Assembly: GCF_900142095.1 (NCBI RefSeq)
Contig: NZ_FQZP01000005.1
Coordinates: 1 to 64,000, forward strand
Direction: 5' to 3'
Source: Thermoclostridium caenicola
GTDB lineage: Bacteria > Bacillota > Clostridia > DSM-8532
Length of the DNA stretch: 64,000 nt
The stretch's first letter is position 1. The number at the start of each line of letters is the position of its first letter. Both the position numbers and the translations under genes were made by a program. The notes below the pieces were generated by a model that made no database searches, had not been told where the DNA came from, and worked only from the letters and a program-made list of their open reading frames with translations. Shown piece after piece: positions 35,806 through 44,423 of this stretch.

Positions 35806-36050
35806 GGGATTGCCGCGCTCCGCTAAATGCTGCGCTCGCAATGACGGCATCTGTGAATACCAAGAGGGTCTTTTCTCATGTCATTGCGAGGAGCAGTGCG
35901 ACGAAGCAATCCCAGTTGCTTATTTAACCACTATCGGGTTCCCGGAGATTGCGAGCACCGCTTACGCGGTGCTCGCAATGACACGACAGGTATGGCTTTC
36001 ATTTGTTAAACGATCGCCACACCCGCCACTTCGCTCTGCTCGCTATGACA
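35806..36050. repeat. GTCATTGCGAG palindromic repeats, cluster A
   Basis: At least three related pieces: GATTGCCGCGCTCC...GCTCGCAATGAC (35809-35844), TGTCATTGCGAGGAGC...CGACGAAGCAATCCC (35879-35913) and a perfect hairpin ATTGCGAGCACCGC-TTAC-GCGGTGCTCGCAAT (35948-35979). A decayed piece lies at about 36015-36050. They are imperfect inverted copies of one element, also present at 44248 and 47402. This non-coding region (35703-36082) holds nothing else I can support. Confidence 0.85.
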
Positions 36051-36082
36051 GCCAAGTAGATAGGGTAGCTCGTAAATCCTTC

Positions 36083-38677
36083 TTAAATAATCTCCTGCTT
36101 CAGCACATCGATGATGTTCTCCTTTTTTACTTTGGCGCTGGAATAGAGCATGGCCACCCCCACAATGAGAAACACCGACACGATGACCACAGCCACACTG
36201 GCCCATGGAACCGTGAATGCGTAGTCGAACATGCCTCCCAGGACATTGAACATCAGATACATGACCGCAAAGCTGACGGGAAGTCCGATTAGCAACGCCT
36301 TGATGCCATAGAATATGCTTTCAAAGTAAATCATCCTGTTAAAGCTTTTCGGTGTCATGCCCACCGATTTCAGCATGGCAAATTCACGCTTCCTGAGGGC
36401 GATGCTGGTGGATATGGTATTGAGGATATTGGCGATGCAGATGGCCGTGATAAGGATCATGAAACCATAGGTGAAAACCGACATCAGCAGGAGCAACTGC
36501 TCCTGTTTTTGCCTGTTCAGATAGACATTATAGACACTGAACCCTGTTTCTGTATTGATCATGTATTCCTCAATGGCCTCCTGCAGGCGCAGGGGATCAT
36601 CGCTGGTCATATAAAGGCTGACATCCACATGTTCGCTTATCCTGTCATAACCCTGAACCAGCCGGTCATAGACATCCTTAGAGATAATCACGCTCAGGGT
36701 ACCTGGATCCAGGTTCAATACACCCATGGGCACTTTGTCAGTCAAAGCGGCAATCTCCAGGGATTCCAACTGCACCTGGCTGTCCGACTCCGAGTCGTAA
36801 TATGCCAGATTCAGCTTTTCACCCACACGGGTATTGATGACCCTTGCTTCCACATACTTATCCTTTTCCATATCTTTATAGGTGACCACATCAATGACGA
36901 TGCCCGAAAGTCTTGACGGATCCTTGAGCTTATTGAAATCAGCACCGACCTCCTCAGCGAAAGTCTTCAGGGAAGCGTCATCCAGCACATTGATGTAAGC
37001 ATCGTAGGCATACGCGCCTGAGGCATCCTGGACACGGCTCTTGAGAAAATCGGGCACTTTTTCCTTCTCCACCGGGGACATCAGGTATAATGAGTCGATC
37101 CGGGAGAAATCTTTAATATGCTCCAAAGAACCAATATCCTCTGCAATCAGTTCAGCTTTGCTTGCATCGTCTATATTTATCACAATGTCAAAATTGATGC
37201 CGGCCTGCGTCATGACGACAGCCTTTTTCAACTCGGATGTGAATTTCGCTATCACAAGGAACAAAACGATGCTGATGACCAGGGAAAACACCGTGGCCTT
37301 ATATTTTGTCCTGTTCCGCTTGAGGTTTTTTAAGCCCAAATCTCCCTCAATACCGAACAACATTCTGGTGAGCCCCCATGTTTTCACAGCTTTGCGGGTC
37401 AATTTGTAATCCTGCGTCTGGCGTATGGCTTCTATGGCCGAGATGTTGGAGGCCCTCCTGGCAGGCACCCAGGTTGAAATGAAAATGGTCAGTACCGATA
37501 TGGCGACAGCAGCCAACAGGGATAAAGGAGACACCACCAGGAACAGATCCGCAGAAATCCCCAGCATATCCTTAATCACAGGATTGATAAAGGCAAAGGT
37601 TAGTCCAATCCCGGCAAGCCCGGCCAGAATGCCCACAGGGATGCTCACTGATCCAATCACAGCGCCCTCGAAGAATACGGAATTTCGCTTTTGCTTTTTG
37701 GTGGCGCCCACGCTGGAGAGCATACCCAAATACTTGGACCGCTCGGACACCGATATGGCAAAAGCATTGTATATGAGGGATACCGAACCGATGATGATGA
37801 TGGTCATCACAATGGCAGACAGGTTGAACAGCAGGCCCCTGGCCTCATCATCCTCAATGACGCCGCTGTAACGCAGCAACTCATGGTGGAAGGACACCTC
37901 TGAAATCCCCTGGCTTTTTGCCAGAGCCCTGGCATGTTCAAACAACCGGCCATCCGGGTTTTTGAGGATTACTGAAGCATTGGCTGCAGCGCCATTCGCC
38001 ATGGCATCCTCATCCAGGAATGTGAGCACCGTGTATCCAGGGGCCCATGTCGGCTCCCATTCAGGACGCCCAATGATGCCAACAATGGTAAAGGTTCTGA
38101 CAGATTCCCGGGTGAGGTGTTCCTTTACCTCTCCCCCATATCTGGCCAGGGATGCGTTCTGCTCAAGGTAAGTCCTTTCTTGCGCGCCAATAAGTTCTCT
38201 GCGGCCGATGTCAAGGGTCAGGGTGTCACCAATTTTCAGATCAACTTTCCCGTTATCAAGTATCGCCCTTGATATCACCATCTCATCGGACGCTGCGGGG
38301 AATCTTCCTTCCAGCAGATGGACAGGAAATTTTTCAAATCCGGCTTCATTGTATTCCCTGATAAAGAGATAGGGCTTATTGGGGTTCCTGCTGCCTTCGA
38401 GAAGGGCGTAACCCACATCCCTGCTTAAGATAACCGTCTGTGTCTCCTCATCCTTGCGGATCGCTTCCACTTGGTCCATGGTCACATTTTTGTAGAGCAC
38501 ATGCCATTCCCCAGACTCGGCAATGACCTGGCGTCTCAGCATATCCAGGAAAGAAAGCCCCAGGCTTGACACCGCTGTGATCATGGCAACCGAAATAATG
38601 GTCCCGATGACCGTGACCAGGGTCCGTTTTTTATTCAGCATCAGCTGACGCCACGTCAGCTTGTTGACGATATTCAT
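36083..38677 (-). CDS. ABC transporter permease, FtsX/MacB-like, with two outer domains
   Basis: 864 residues. TM1 at about 16-40, a first extracytoplasmic domain (about 41-275), three segments between 285 and 405, one at about 462-482, a second extracytoplasmic domain (about 483-745), and three C-terminal segments (SVFTYGFMILITAICIANIL onward). FtsX repeats appear in both halves (ISVSERSKYLGMLSSVGATKKQ and IALRKREFAMLKSVGMTPKS). ATG overlaps the ATPase stop. With the adjacent ATPase and an intramembrane-type kinase this suggests a Bce-like module against cell-wall-active peptides, although classical BceB (about 650 residues) has only one outer loop. Confidence 0.9.
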   Translation of the reverse strand: MNIVNKLTWRQLMLNKKRTLVTVIGTIISVAMITAVSSLGLSFLDMLRRQVIAESGEWHVLYKNVTMDQVEAIRKDEETQTVILSRDVGYALLEGSRNPNKPYLFIREYNEAGFEKFPVHLLEGRFPAASDEMVISRAILDNGKVDLKIGDTLTLDIGRRELIGAQERTYLEQNASLARYGGEVKEHLTRESVRTFTIVGIIGRPEWEPTWAPGYTVLTFLDEDAMANGAAANASVILKNPDGRLFEHARALAKSQGISEVSFHHELLRYSGVIEDDEARGLLFNLSAIVMTIIIIGSVSLIYNAFAISVSERSKYLGMLSSVGATKKQKRNSVFFEGAVIGSVSIPVGILAGLAGIGLTFAFINPVIKDMLGISADLFLVVSPLSLLAAVAISVLTIFISTWVPARRASNISAIEAIRQTQDYKLTRKAVKTWGLTRMLFGIEGDLGLKNLKRNRTKYKATVFSLVISIVLFLVIAKFTSELKKAVVMTQAGINFDIVINIDDASKAELIAEDIGSLEHIKDFSRIDSLYLMSPVEKEKVPDFLKSRVQDASGAYAYDAYINVLDDASLKTFAEEVGADFNKLKDPSRLSGIVIDVVTYKDMEKDKYVEARVINTRVGEKLNLAYYDSESDSQVQLESLEIAALTDKVPMGVLNLDPGTLSVIISKDVYDRLVQGYDRISEHVDVSLYMTSDDPLRLQEAIEEYMINTETGFSVYNVYLNRQKQEQLLLLMSVFTYGFMILITAICIANILNTISTSIALRKREFAMLKSVGMTPKSFNRMIYFESIFYGIKALLIGLPVSFAVMYLMFNVLGGMFDYAFTVPWASVAVVIVSVFLIVGVAMLYSSAKVKKENIIDVLKQEII

Positions 38678-39357
38678 GAGCGGATCACCTCATCTCTGGT
38701 AATCCTGCCGTCTTCAATGGTCATGATCCGGTCAGCCTGCAGCGCGATACGCTCATCATGAGTGATGACGATCAGGGTCTGCTTTCTTTTCTGGTTAAGC
38801 AGCCTCAACAGACCAATGATCTCGCTGCTGTTTTTGCTGTCCAGGTTACCCGTGGGCTCATCGGCCAGCATGAGGGCCGGATTGCTGATGATGGCCCGCC
38901 CGATGGACACGCGCTGCTGCTGCCCTCCCGAAAGCTGGTTGGGCAGATAATCCAACCGGTCGCTTAAGCCCAGTGTGGAAACCAATTCATCCAGTTGGCT
39001 TTTATCGGGCTGTCGCCCATCCAGAAGGAGGGGCAGCGTGATGTTCTCCTTAACGTTCAACACGGGGATCAGGTTATAGAACTGATAGATCAGGCCAATC
39101 TGCCTGCGCCTGAAGATGGCCAGCCTGGTCTCATCCAGCGAATAAATATCCGTGTCCTCAATATACACCTTGCCGGAGGTGGGCCTGTCCACACCCCCAA
39201 GGATATGCAGCAGCGTGGATTTTCCGGACCCGGACGGGCCTACAACAGCGATAAACTCACCTTTTTGCACCGTGAAGGATACATTGTCCAGGGCCTTGAC
39301 GGCCGTTTCTCCCTTGCCATAAATTTTTGACAGGTTTTCAACCCTCAGTATTTCCAT
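38674..39357 (-). CDS. ABC transporter ATP-binding protein, MacB/LolD/BceA type
   Basis: 227 residues. Walker [11 protein letters not shown]-loop [12 protein letters not shown], signature [14 protein letters not shown], Walker [13 protein letters not shown] and H-loop VITHDE. The usual size for ATPases serving FtsX-type permeases. It is the first gene after a palindromic operator that overlaps the end of the kinase gene, so its transcription can be set by the response regulator. Confidence 0.94.
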   Translation of the reverse strand: MEILRVENLSKIYGKGETAVKALDNVSFTVQKGEFIAVVGPSGSGKSTLLHILGGVDRPTSGKVYIEDTDIYSLDETRLAIFRRRQIGLIYQFYNLIPVLNVKENITLPLLLDGRQPDKSQLDELVSTLGLSDRLDYLPNQLSGGQQQRVSIGRAIISNPALMLADEPTGNLDSKNSSEIIGLLRLLNQKRKQTLIVITHDERIALQADRIMTIEDGRITRDEVIRS

Positions 39358-39421
39358 ACGTTATCACACCCTTTCACCATGCAGTTTATCCTTCCCGGAT
39401 TACTTCACGGTGACTTTTTGG

Positions 39422-39437
39422 GTGACAGTTTTGTCAC
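39422..39437 (-). promoter_or_regulatory. Inverted-repeat operator upstream of the ABC genes (BceR-like)
   Basis: GTGACA-N4-TGTCAC, containing TGACA-N4-TGTCA. This fits the TnACA-N4-TGTnA type of inverted repeat described for BceR-like regulators. It overlaps the kinase stop codon (39434-39436) and lies about 30 bases before a TAAACT -10-like element with a poor -35, as expected of an activated promoter. A further half-site GTCACC follows at about 39407-39412. Confidence 0.65.
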
Positions 39438-40435
39438 ACAACACCTTTATAGAATTTGACCGTGAAAGTGGTTCCCTTTCCCTTCTCGCTACTCACCTCA
39501 ATGGTGCCGTTCTGATTTTCAATGATGCTCCTGGACATGGCAAGGCCAATGCCGATACTGTCCTGATGCGCGTTCTTGCCTTTATAAAACCGCTTGAAGA
39601 TATGGGGCAGGTCCTGCTTATGTATGCCCTCTCCGTTGTCGGAAATGGTGATGTCGGTGTACAGGGAGTTCTCGCTGAAAGCGATGGTAATCCGTCCGCC
39701 GGCCGGCGTATGCTCCATGCAGTTCTTAACGATATTGGCAAGCGCCTCGGCTGTCCAGTTCGAATCCCCTGTAAGTTCGGCATCCTCGTCCCCTGTGATC
39801 TCGAGGGTTTGCTCCTTGAGTTCCATGGGAATCAAAATGGGCTCTACAGCACGGCTGACCAACTCCCGCACACGGATGCGCTCTTTTTTGAATTCGATGG
39901 TGCCGGCATCTATGCGGGAAAGTTTCAGGAGGGAAGATACCAGCCACTTAAGGCGTTCCAGTTGGGAGTGAATGTTCCGGACAAACTCAGCCCGCTTGTC
40001 CTGCGGCAGATTCTCATTCTGAAGCAGTTCTGCCATGACAGACATGGAGGTTATAGGCGTTTTCAGCTGATGGGAGATATCGGAAAGGGAATCGGCCAGA
40101 AACTGCTTGTCCTTTTTTAAAAGGCTCGCCTGCTCGCTTAAGGTTACCGTCACTTTATAGATTTCATTTTTCAGGATGCTGAGTTCCCCCTCCTGATTAT
40201 CCCTGACATCCAGGGAGTAGTCCCCACCGGCAATGCGCCTCAGGTATCCGGACAGCAAATGGATCTGGCGGTACCTCCAGCGGGTGAAAAGAAGGAATGC
40301 CAGAATCACCATCAGAAACGCGATAGATGCAATAATTCCGGCAGCAACAGAAATATAAAAGCAGGCGGCCGCGCCTGCCGTTGAAATGAAAGCCACCAGG
40401 GCCAGTATGATGCGTATCTCCCTATTTCTCAGCAT
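39434..40435 (-). CDS. Sensor histidine kinase, intramembrane-sensing (BceS-like)
   Basis: 333 residues. Two membrane helices (about 8-28 and 32-50) with almost no outer loop, so the kinase probably senses the state of its ABC transporter. A short HAMP-like linker (RRIAGGDYSLDVRDN) leads to His122 in SHQLKTP, then N box NCMEHTPAG, DNGEGI and the GIGLAMS loop. Downstream of its regulator gene and upstream of the ABC genes. Confidence 0.93.
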   Translation of the reverse strand: MLRNREIRIILALVAFISTAGAAACFYISVAAGIIASIAFLMVILAFLLFTRWRYRQIHLLSGYLRRIAGGDYSLDVRDNQEGELSILKNEIYKVTVTLSEQASLLKKDKQFLADSLSDISHQLKTPITSMSVMAELLQNENLPQDKRAEFVRNIHSQLERLKWLVSSLLKLSRIDAGTIEFKKERIRVRELVSRAVEPILIPMELKEQTLEITGDEDAELTGDSNWTAEALANIVKNCMEHTPAGGRITIAFSENSLYTDITISDNGEGIHKQDLPHIFKRFYKGKNAHQDSIGIGLAMSRSIIENQNGTIEVSSEKGKGTTFTVKFYKGVV

Positions 40436-40462
40436 TGGCGCATTCTCCCCTTTGGCCTGTCC

Positions 40463-41149
40463 CTAGGAATCAGTTTGCCCTGCCCTGTATCCCATGCCCC
40501 GGACTGTCTGGATAATCCGGGGATTCTGGGGATCATCCCCGATCTTTTCCCGTAAGCGCTTGATGTAAACCGTCAGCGTGTTGTCATTGACAAAATCCCC
40601 CGCAACATCCCAGAGCGCTTCAAGGAGCTGACTGCGGCCAAGGATCTGTCCCTTGTTCCTGGCAAAAATCAGCAGCAGCCGGTATTCCAGGGCGGTCAGG
40701 ATGATCTCCTTTCCTGCCTTGTAGACCTTGGCGCGGGCAGTGTCTATGGTGATGTCGGAGATTTCATAAACCGTCCTGGCCTGATCTGTCCTGCCATACC
40801 TGCGGGTAACCGATTTGATGCGGGAAATCAGTTCCCTGATGCGAAAAGGCTTGGTGATGTAATCATCAGCACCCATGTCCAGCCCCATGACCACATTCAC
40901 CTCATCGTCAATGGCTGTCAGGAATATTACAGGCGTATCGCCCTTTGCCTTGATCAATCGGCAAATATCGTATCCACTGCCGTCGGGAAGGCCCAAATCC
41001 AGAAGCGCCAGATCAAACCGGTTTTCCTGGATGGCTGCCCTGGCCGATTCCACGTCAAGGAAATGGATGACTTCATAACCCTCCTGCCGGAGGGAATAAC
41101 ACAAACCGTCCGCAATGATCCTGTCGTCCTCAACAAAAAGTATTCTCAT
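40463..41149 (-). CDS. OmpR-family response regulator (BceR-like)
   Basis: 228 residues: receiver with DD (8-9), Asp51 in LALLDLGLPDG, Lys in ITKPFRIREL, and a winged helix (ILTALEYRLLLIFARNKGQI, LTVYIKRLREKIGDDP, VRGMGYRA). The start MRILFVEDD is preceded by a moderate AGGTGA site. First gene of the module; expected to bind the inverted repeat before the ABC genes. Confidence 0.93.
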   Translation of the reverse strand: MRILFVEDDRIIADGLCYSLRQEGYEVIHFLDVESARAAIQENRFDLALLDLGLPDGSGYDICRLIKAKGDTPVIFLTAIDDEVNVVMGLDMGADDYITKPFRIRELISRIKSVTRRYGRTDQARTVYEISDITIDTARAKVYKAGKEIILTALEYRLLLIFARNKGQILGRSQLLEALWDVAGDFVNDNTLTVYIKRLREKIGDDPQNPRIIQTVRGMGYRAGQTDS

Positions 41150-41316
41150 ACCTGAAGTATCACCTTTGCCATGATGGATTAACAATAGCATAAACGCGCC
41201 CGGATTGCCACCTCAGGTTCGATGGCCGCTGCCCTTGATTCCAAGAAATTATACCGACTCCTGAAGCAAAAAGTTTCACCCCGACCAAGCTTTTGCATCG
41301 CCGACAAATAAGATGC

Positions 41317-41351
41317 AAAAAAGAGAACGCCATCTGGGAAGGATGGCGTCC
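41317..41351 (-). terminator. Terminator after the amino acid ABC operon
   Basis: GGACGCCATC and GATGGCGTTC form the stem on the minus strand, followed by TCTTTTTT. Confidence 0.85.
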
Positions 41352-41379
41352 GGATTGACATGATGAGTAGTTGCTATCC

Positions 41380-42204
41380 TTACAGCACCTTTGACAGGAA
41401 CTCCCTGGTTCTGGGATGCTGCGGGTTATTAAAGAGTTCCTGGGGCGTATTTTCCTCCACAATCCTGCCTTCATCCATGAAGATGACCCGGGTGGCCACC
41501 TCCCTGGCAAATCCCATTTCATGGGTGACGATGACCATGGTCATGCCTTCATCGGCCAGCTGCTTGATCAGATCCAGCACTTCCCCTACCATCTCCGGGT
41601 CCAGGGCCGAGGTGGGCTCATCAAACAGGATCACCTTCGGGTTCATGGCCATGGCGCGGATGATGGCGATCCTTTGCTTTTGGCCGCCCGAAAGAGTGGA
41701 AGGATAAACGTCAGCCTTTTCCTCCAGGCCTATTCTTCTCAACAGGCGCAGGGCGTTCTCCCTGGCCTCCTCCTTGATTTTCTGGGGTGTGGTGTCGATT
41801 TCGTAAAGGGGTGTTTTGTGCTTTGAAAAAGCATTCTTTATCCGGATAAAGAAGTTTTGCAGCTTCTTCATGCGCAGATCATGGATGGCCAGGTACACGG
41901 GCGCCAGCATGATGTTCTCGATAACCGTCTTGTTGTTGAACAGGTTGAACTGCTGGAACACCATACCCATATGACGCCGGTGGATATTGATATCCACGCG
42001 CATGTCCGCAATGTCCACGCCCTCGAAGATGATGGAGCCGCTTGTAGGATCCTCCAGGCAGTTGAGACAGCGCAGAAAAGTGCTTTTCCCGCTTCCGGAA
42101 GGGCCTATGATAGCCACCTTTTCGCCTTCCTTGATGGTGGTGGTGATGCCTTTCAGCACCTCCAGCTTACCGAAGCTCTTTTTCAGGTCAATTACGTCTA
42201 TCAC
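41380..42204 (-). CDS. Polar amino acid ABC transporter, ATP-binding protein
   Basis: 274 residues, GlnQ/ArtP-type. Walker [11 protein letters not shown]-loop MVFQQFNLF, signature [14 protein letters not shown], Walker [15 protein letters not shown]-loop THEM. It carries an insertion of about 30 Lys-rich residues (roughly 112-145, from [13 protein letters not shown]) between the Q-loop helix and the signature region; family members are usually about 240 residues. Overlaps the permease gene by 17 bases. Last gene of the operon, followed by a terminator. Confidence 0.94.
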   Translation of the reverse strand: MIDVIDLKKSFGKLEVLKGITTTIKEGEKVAIIGPSGSGKSTFLRCLNCLEDPTSGSIIFEGVDIADMRVDINIHRRHMGMVFQQFNLFNNKTVIENIMLAPVYLAIHDLRMKKLQNFFIRIKNAFSKHKTPLYEIDTTPQKIKEEARENALRLLRRIGLEEKADVYPSTLSGGQKQRIAIIRAMAMNPKVILFDEPTSALDPEMVGEVLDLIKQLADEGMTMVIVTHEMGFAREVATRVIFMDEGRIVEENTPQELFNNPQHPRTREFLSKVL

Positions 42205-42898
42205 TTTTTCTCAGGCTCCTTTCCATGATCTTGACGAGAAAAGCGATAGCCATGACAAGGACGATGTAGATCAGCGCCATCGCAAGATAGGGAACCATGA
42301 ACTCATAGCTGTTGGTGCCGATATAGTTGAAAGCCACATACAGATCGGCGGCTCCCACAAAGCTCACCACTGACGTTTCCTTGATCAGGGCGATGAACTC
42401 GTTGCCCAGGGTGGGAAGGATGTTCTTGACCGCCTGCGGCACCACAACCTTCATCATGGATACGCGATAGCTCAGGCCAAGGGCACGCGCTGCTTCCATC
42501 TGCCCGGGATCAACTGAAAGGATACCGCTTCGCATGATCTCGGAAACATAAGCTCCGCTGTTAAGCCCAAAAACCAGCACGCAGACATTGAGGGCCGGAA
42601 GGTTGATGCCAAGCAGGGGCAGCACCACGTAATAGGCTACCAGAAGCTGCACCACCACGGGCGTTCCCCTGAACAAGGCTACATAAAACCGGCAGAACCC
42701 GTTCAGGATCCTTGGCAGCCGCTTATACTTCGGAAAGACTTCAATAATGGCGATAATGGTTCCAATGACGATGCCGATGGCAAGGCCCACAACGGCAATA
42801 TACACCGTGTTCTTGAGTCCGGTCAGCACCCTTTGGTAGCCATCGTATTCGTAGAATATTTCCCAAAATCGTTCCAGCTTTCTTGAAAAATTACCCAT
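42188..42898 (-). CDS. Polar amino acid ABC transporter, permease
   Basis: 236 residues, HisM/GlnP-like, with five membrane segments. It has the EAA-loop region ([23 protein letters not shown]) that docks to the ATPase, and [11 protein letters not shown] upstream, both family hallmarks. A single permease suggests a homodimer. Preceded by an intergenic hairpin that separates it from the binding-protein gene. Confidence 0.95.
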   Translation of the reverse strand: MGNFSRKLERFWEIFYEYDGYQRVLTGLKNTVYIAVVGLAIGIVIGTIIAIIEVFPKYKRLPRILNGFCRFYVALFRGTPVVVQLLVAYYVVLPLLGINLPALNVCVLVFGLNSGAYVSEIMRSGILSVDPGQMEAARALGLSYRVSMMKVVVPQAVKNILPTLGNEFIALIKETSVVSFVGAADLYVAFNYIGTNSYEFMVPYLAMALIYIVLVMAIAFLVKIMERSLRKSDRRN

Positions 42899-42920
42899 AT
42901 GATTTCCCTTACGTCACAAA

Positions 42921-42946
42921 ACCCCGCGGTCAAATGAGGGCGGGGT
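42921..42946 (-). terminator. Intra-operon hairpin between binding protein and permease
   Basis: CCCCGC and GCGGGG pair on the minus strand and TTTTGTG follows. Placed between the binding-protein and membrane genes, it probably gives partial termination or protects the upstream mRNA, so that the binding protein is made in excess. Confidence 0.6.
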
Positions 42947-42986
42947 ATGCATATTTATAAATTTCGTTTATGTAGGACAAGCTTAA

Positions 42987-43826
42987 TTATTTCATATCGT
43001 TGAAGGCCGCGGCTATCCTGTGGGCAGGCGCCTCGTCTATCACCACAAAGTCGATGTTGCCGTTGAGCATGTCCTGGACAGCCAGGGAACCGGATTTGTA
43101 ACCGACCACTTTGACATTGTAGCCTGGGAATCCCCAATCCGGATCGCCTTCAACATAGAACTGACCGGTAGTGCCGTTCTGCACGCCAACCTTGGTGGTG
43201 CTGGGCAGGCTGTTCAACACGGCTTCCACGTCCTCTGTCGTCTTGCAGTTGTCGAACCTCTTGTCGTTGGCCTTGACGATGATCATCTGTGCCGCATCAA
43301 AATACTTGTTCGAGAAGTTGACATATTCCTTTCTGTCTTCCCTGATGGTCAGACCGGCCATGGCGATGTCCGCCTTGCCCTGACCTACCGAAAGGCATAC
43401 GGCATCAAAATCCATGTTGCTGATGACTAGTTCCTTGCCCAGATAGTCGGCAAGAAGCTTGGCGATTTCCATGTCGATACCGTAATACTTATCGCCTTTC
43501 ATGTATTCGAATGGCTCAAAGGCGGCGTTTGTTGCGACAACAAGCTGATCCTTGGTTGGATCAAGCTCGGCAGAGGTGATGGGTACCGGCTCGCCGTTAC
43601 CATAGTTGTTGTTGATGATCTGATCGAGCGTACCGTCCTTCTGTATCTTGGCGATAAACTCATTCACCTTTTCCAGCAGCTCCGGCTGGTTCTTGTCAAC
43701 GCCGAAGGCATACTCTTCCTGGGTCAGCGGGATATTGATCACCTTCACACCGGCGCCTTCGCCGCAGCCGGCCAGCAATACCGCCATTATCACAATGGTC
43801 AGGATCAGTGCCATTATCTTTTTCAT
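42987..43826 (-). CDS. Amino acid ABC transporter substrate-binding lipoprotein, circularly permuted
   Basis: 279 residues with signal peptide and lipobox LLAGC (Cys at about 21). Right after it come about 50 residues (IPLTQEEYAFGVDKNQPELLEKVNEF..., DGTLDQIINNNYG) that in the SBP_bac_3 family normally form the C-terminus. Then, from about residue 80, the usual N-terminal start follows (LVVATNAAFEPFEY, YYGIDMEIAKLLAD, FDAVCLSVGQGKADIAMAGLTI, YVNFSNKYF, VGVQNGTTGQFY) and the protein ends at IDEAPAHRIAAAFNDMK. Thus the fold appears permuted. ATG chosen for GGGGAG upstream. Ligand: a polar amino acid; an ARG-box-like pair upstream hints at arginine. Confidence 0.92.
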   Translation of the reverse strand: MKKIMALILTIVIMAVLLAGCGEGAGVKVINIPLTQEEYAFGVDKNQPELLEKVNEFIAKIQKDGTLDQIINNNYGNGEPVPITSAELDPTKDQLVVATNAAFEPFEYMKGDKYYGIDMEIAKLLADYLGKELVISNMDFDAVCLSVGQGKADIAMAGLTIREDRKEYVNFSNKYFDAAQMIIVKANDKRFDNCKTTEDVEAVLNSLPSTTKVGVQNGTTGQFYVEGDPDWGFPGYNVKVVGYKSGSLAVQDMLNGNIDFVVIDEAPAHRIAAAFNDMK

Positions 43827-43851
43827 AAATATTCTCCCCTTATTCAAATTA

Positions 43852-43921
43852 TGCATAAATATACACGAAAAATGTATAATGCGTATATTTATAAATTACA
43901 TGATCGCAGGACATTTGTCAA
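43852..43921 (-). promoter_or_regulatory. Promoter and ARG-box-like pair of the amino acid ABC operon
   Basis: Minus strand: TTGACA at 43916-43921 with a poor -10 (TAATTT, 17-nt spacer). Two similar inverted AT-rich elements lie between it and the gene, TGTATATTTATGCA (43852-43865) and its partner TATAAATATACGCA (43880-43893). The first matches the ArgR/AhrC pattern TGAATAATTATTCA at 11 of 14 positions. Together they form an ATAAATATAC/GTATATTTAT inverted repeat. ArgR control is an inference. The remaining non-coding part (43922-44247) holds nothing else I can support. Confidence 0.45.
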
Positions 43922-44247
43922 TACAAAACCCGCTGAAAATGATTATTTATTCTTTACTTCGATGGCTTAGCCTGCCTTGCATGGCTTTATCAGGTATGCG
44001 TATATCCATTCATTAAGGATGCAGGTTATTTCAAACTAGTCACAACGAAAAGCGAGCCCGTAATAAAGCCCGGCCGCTGTGATGCACGGCTGCAAAACAT
44101 CTAACTGCCAGAATGAGGGACGGCTGAACTTGCTACGCTCAAACAGCATCCGCCCTTTTCTCTTTCCTGCGGAATGTTCTGGCGCCTTATCGCAATGCGG
44201 CCTTAAACGTTACGGTCTCTCTTCCCGCTTCGCAAGTGCATGCCTGC

Positions 44248-44338
44248 TGTCATTACGAGAAGCGGAGCGACGACTTCCATGGTATTACGGGCTTTACGAG
44301 ACTGCCGCGCACAGCTTGCACAGTGCTCGCAATGACAC
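44248..44338. repeat. GTCATTGCGAG palindromic repeat, copy B
   Basis: TGTCATTACGAGAAGCGGAG at one end and AGTGCTCGCAATGACA at the other, about 90 bases as a decayed inverted repeat of the element seen at 35806 and 47402. Lies 85 bases from the lplA stop. Confidence 0.75.
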
Positions 44339-44423
44339 TCCCGCTTATGCTACGTTGATCTTAATAGAATGTACCAATGTACCATTGGCGAGCCCAGTGA
44401 CGAAGCATTTTCTGTCCTGTCCG

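Noticed and set aside
35806-36050. CRISPR array
   Set aside because: The repeats are imperfect, in both orientations and irregularly spaced, with no unique spacers or cas genes.
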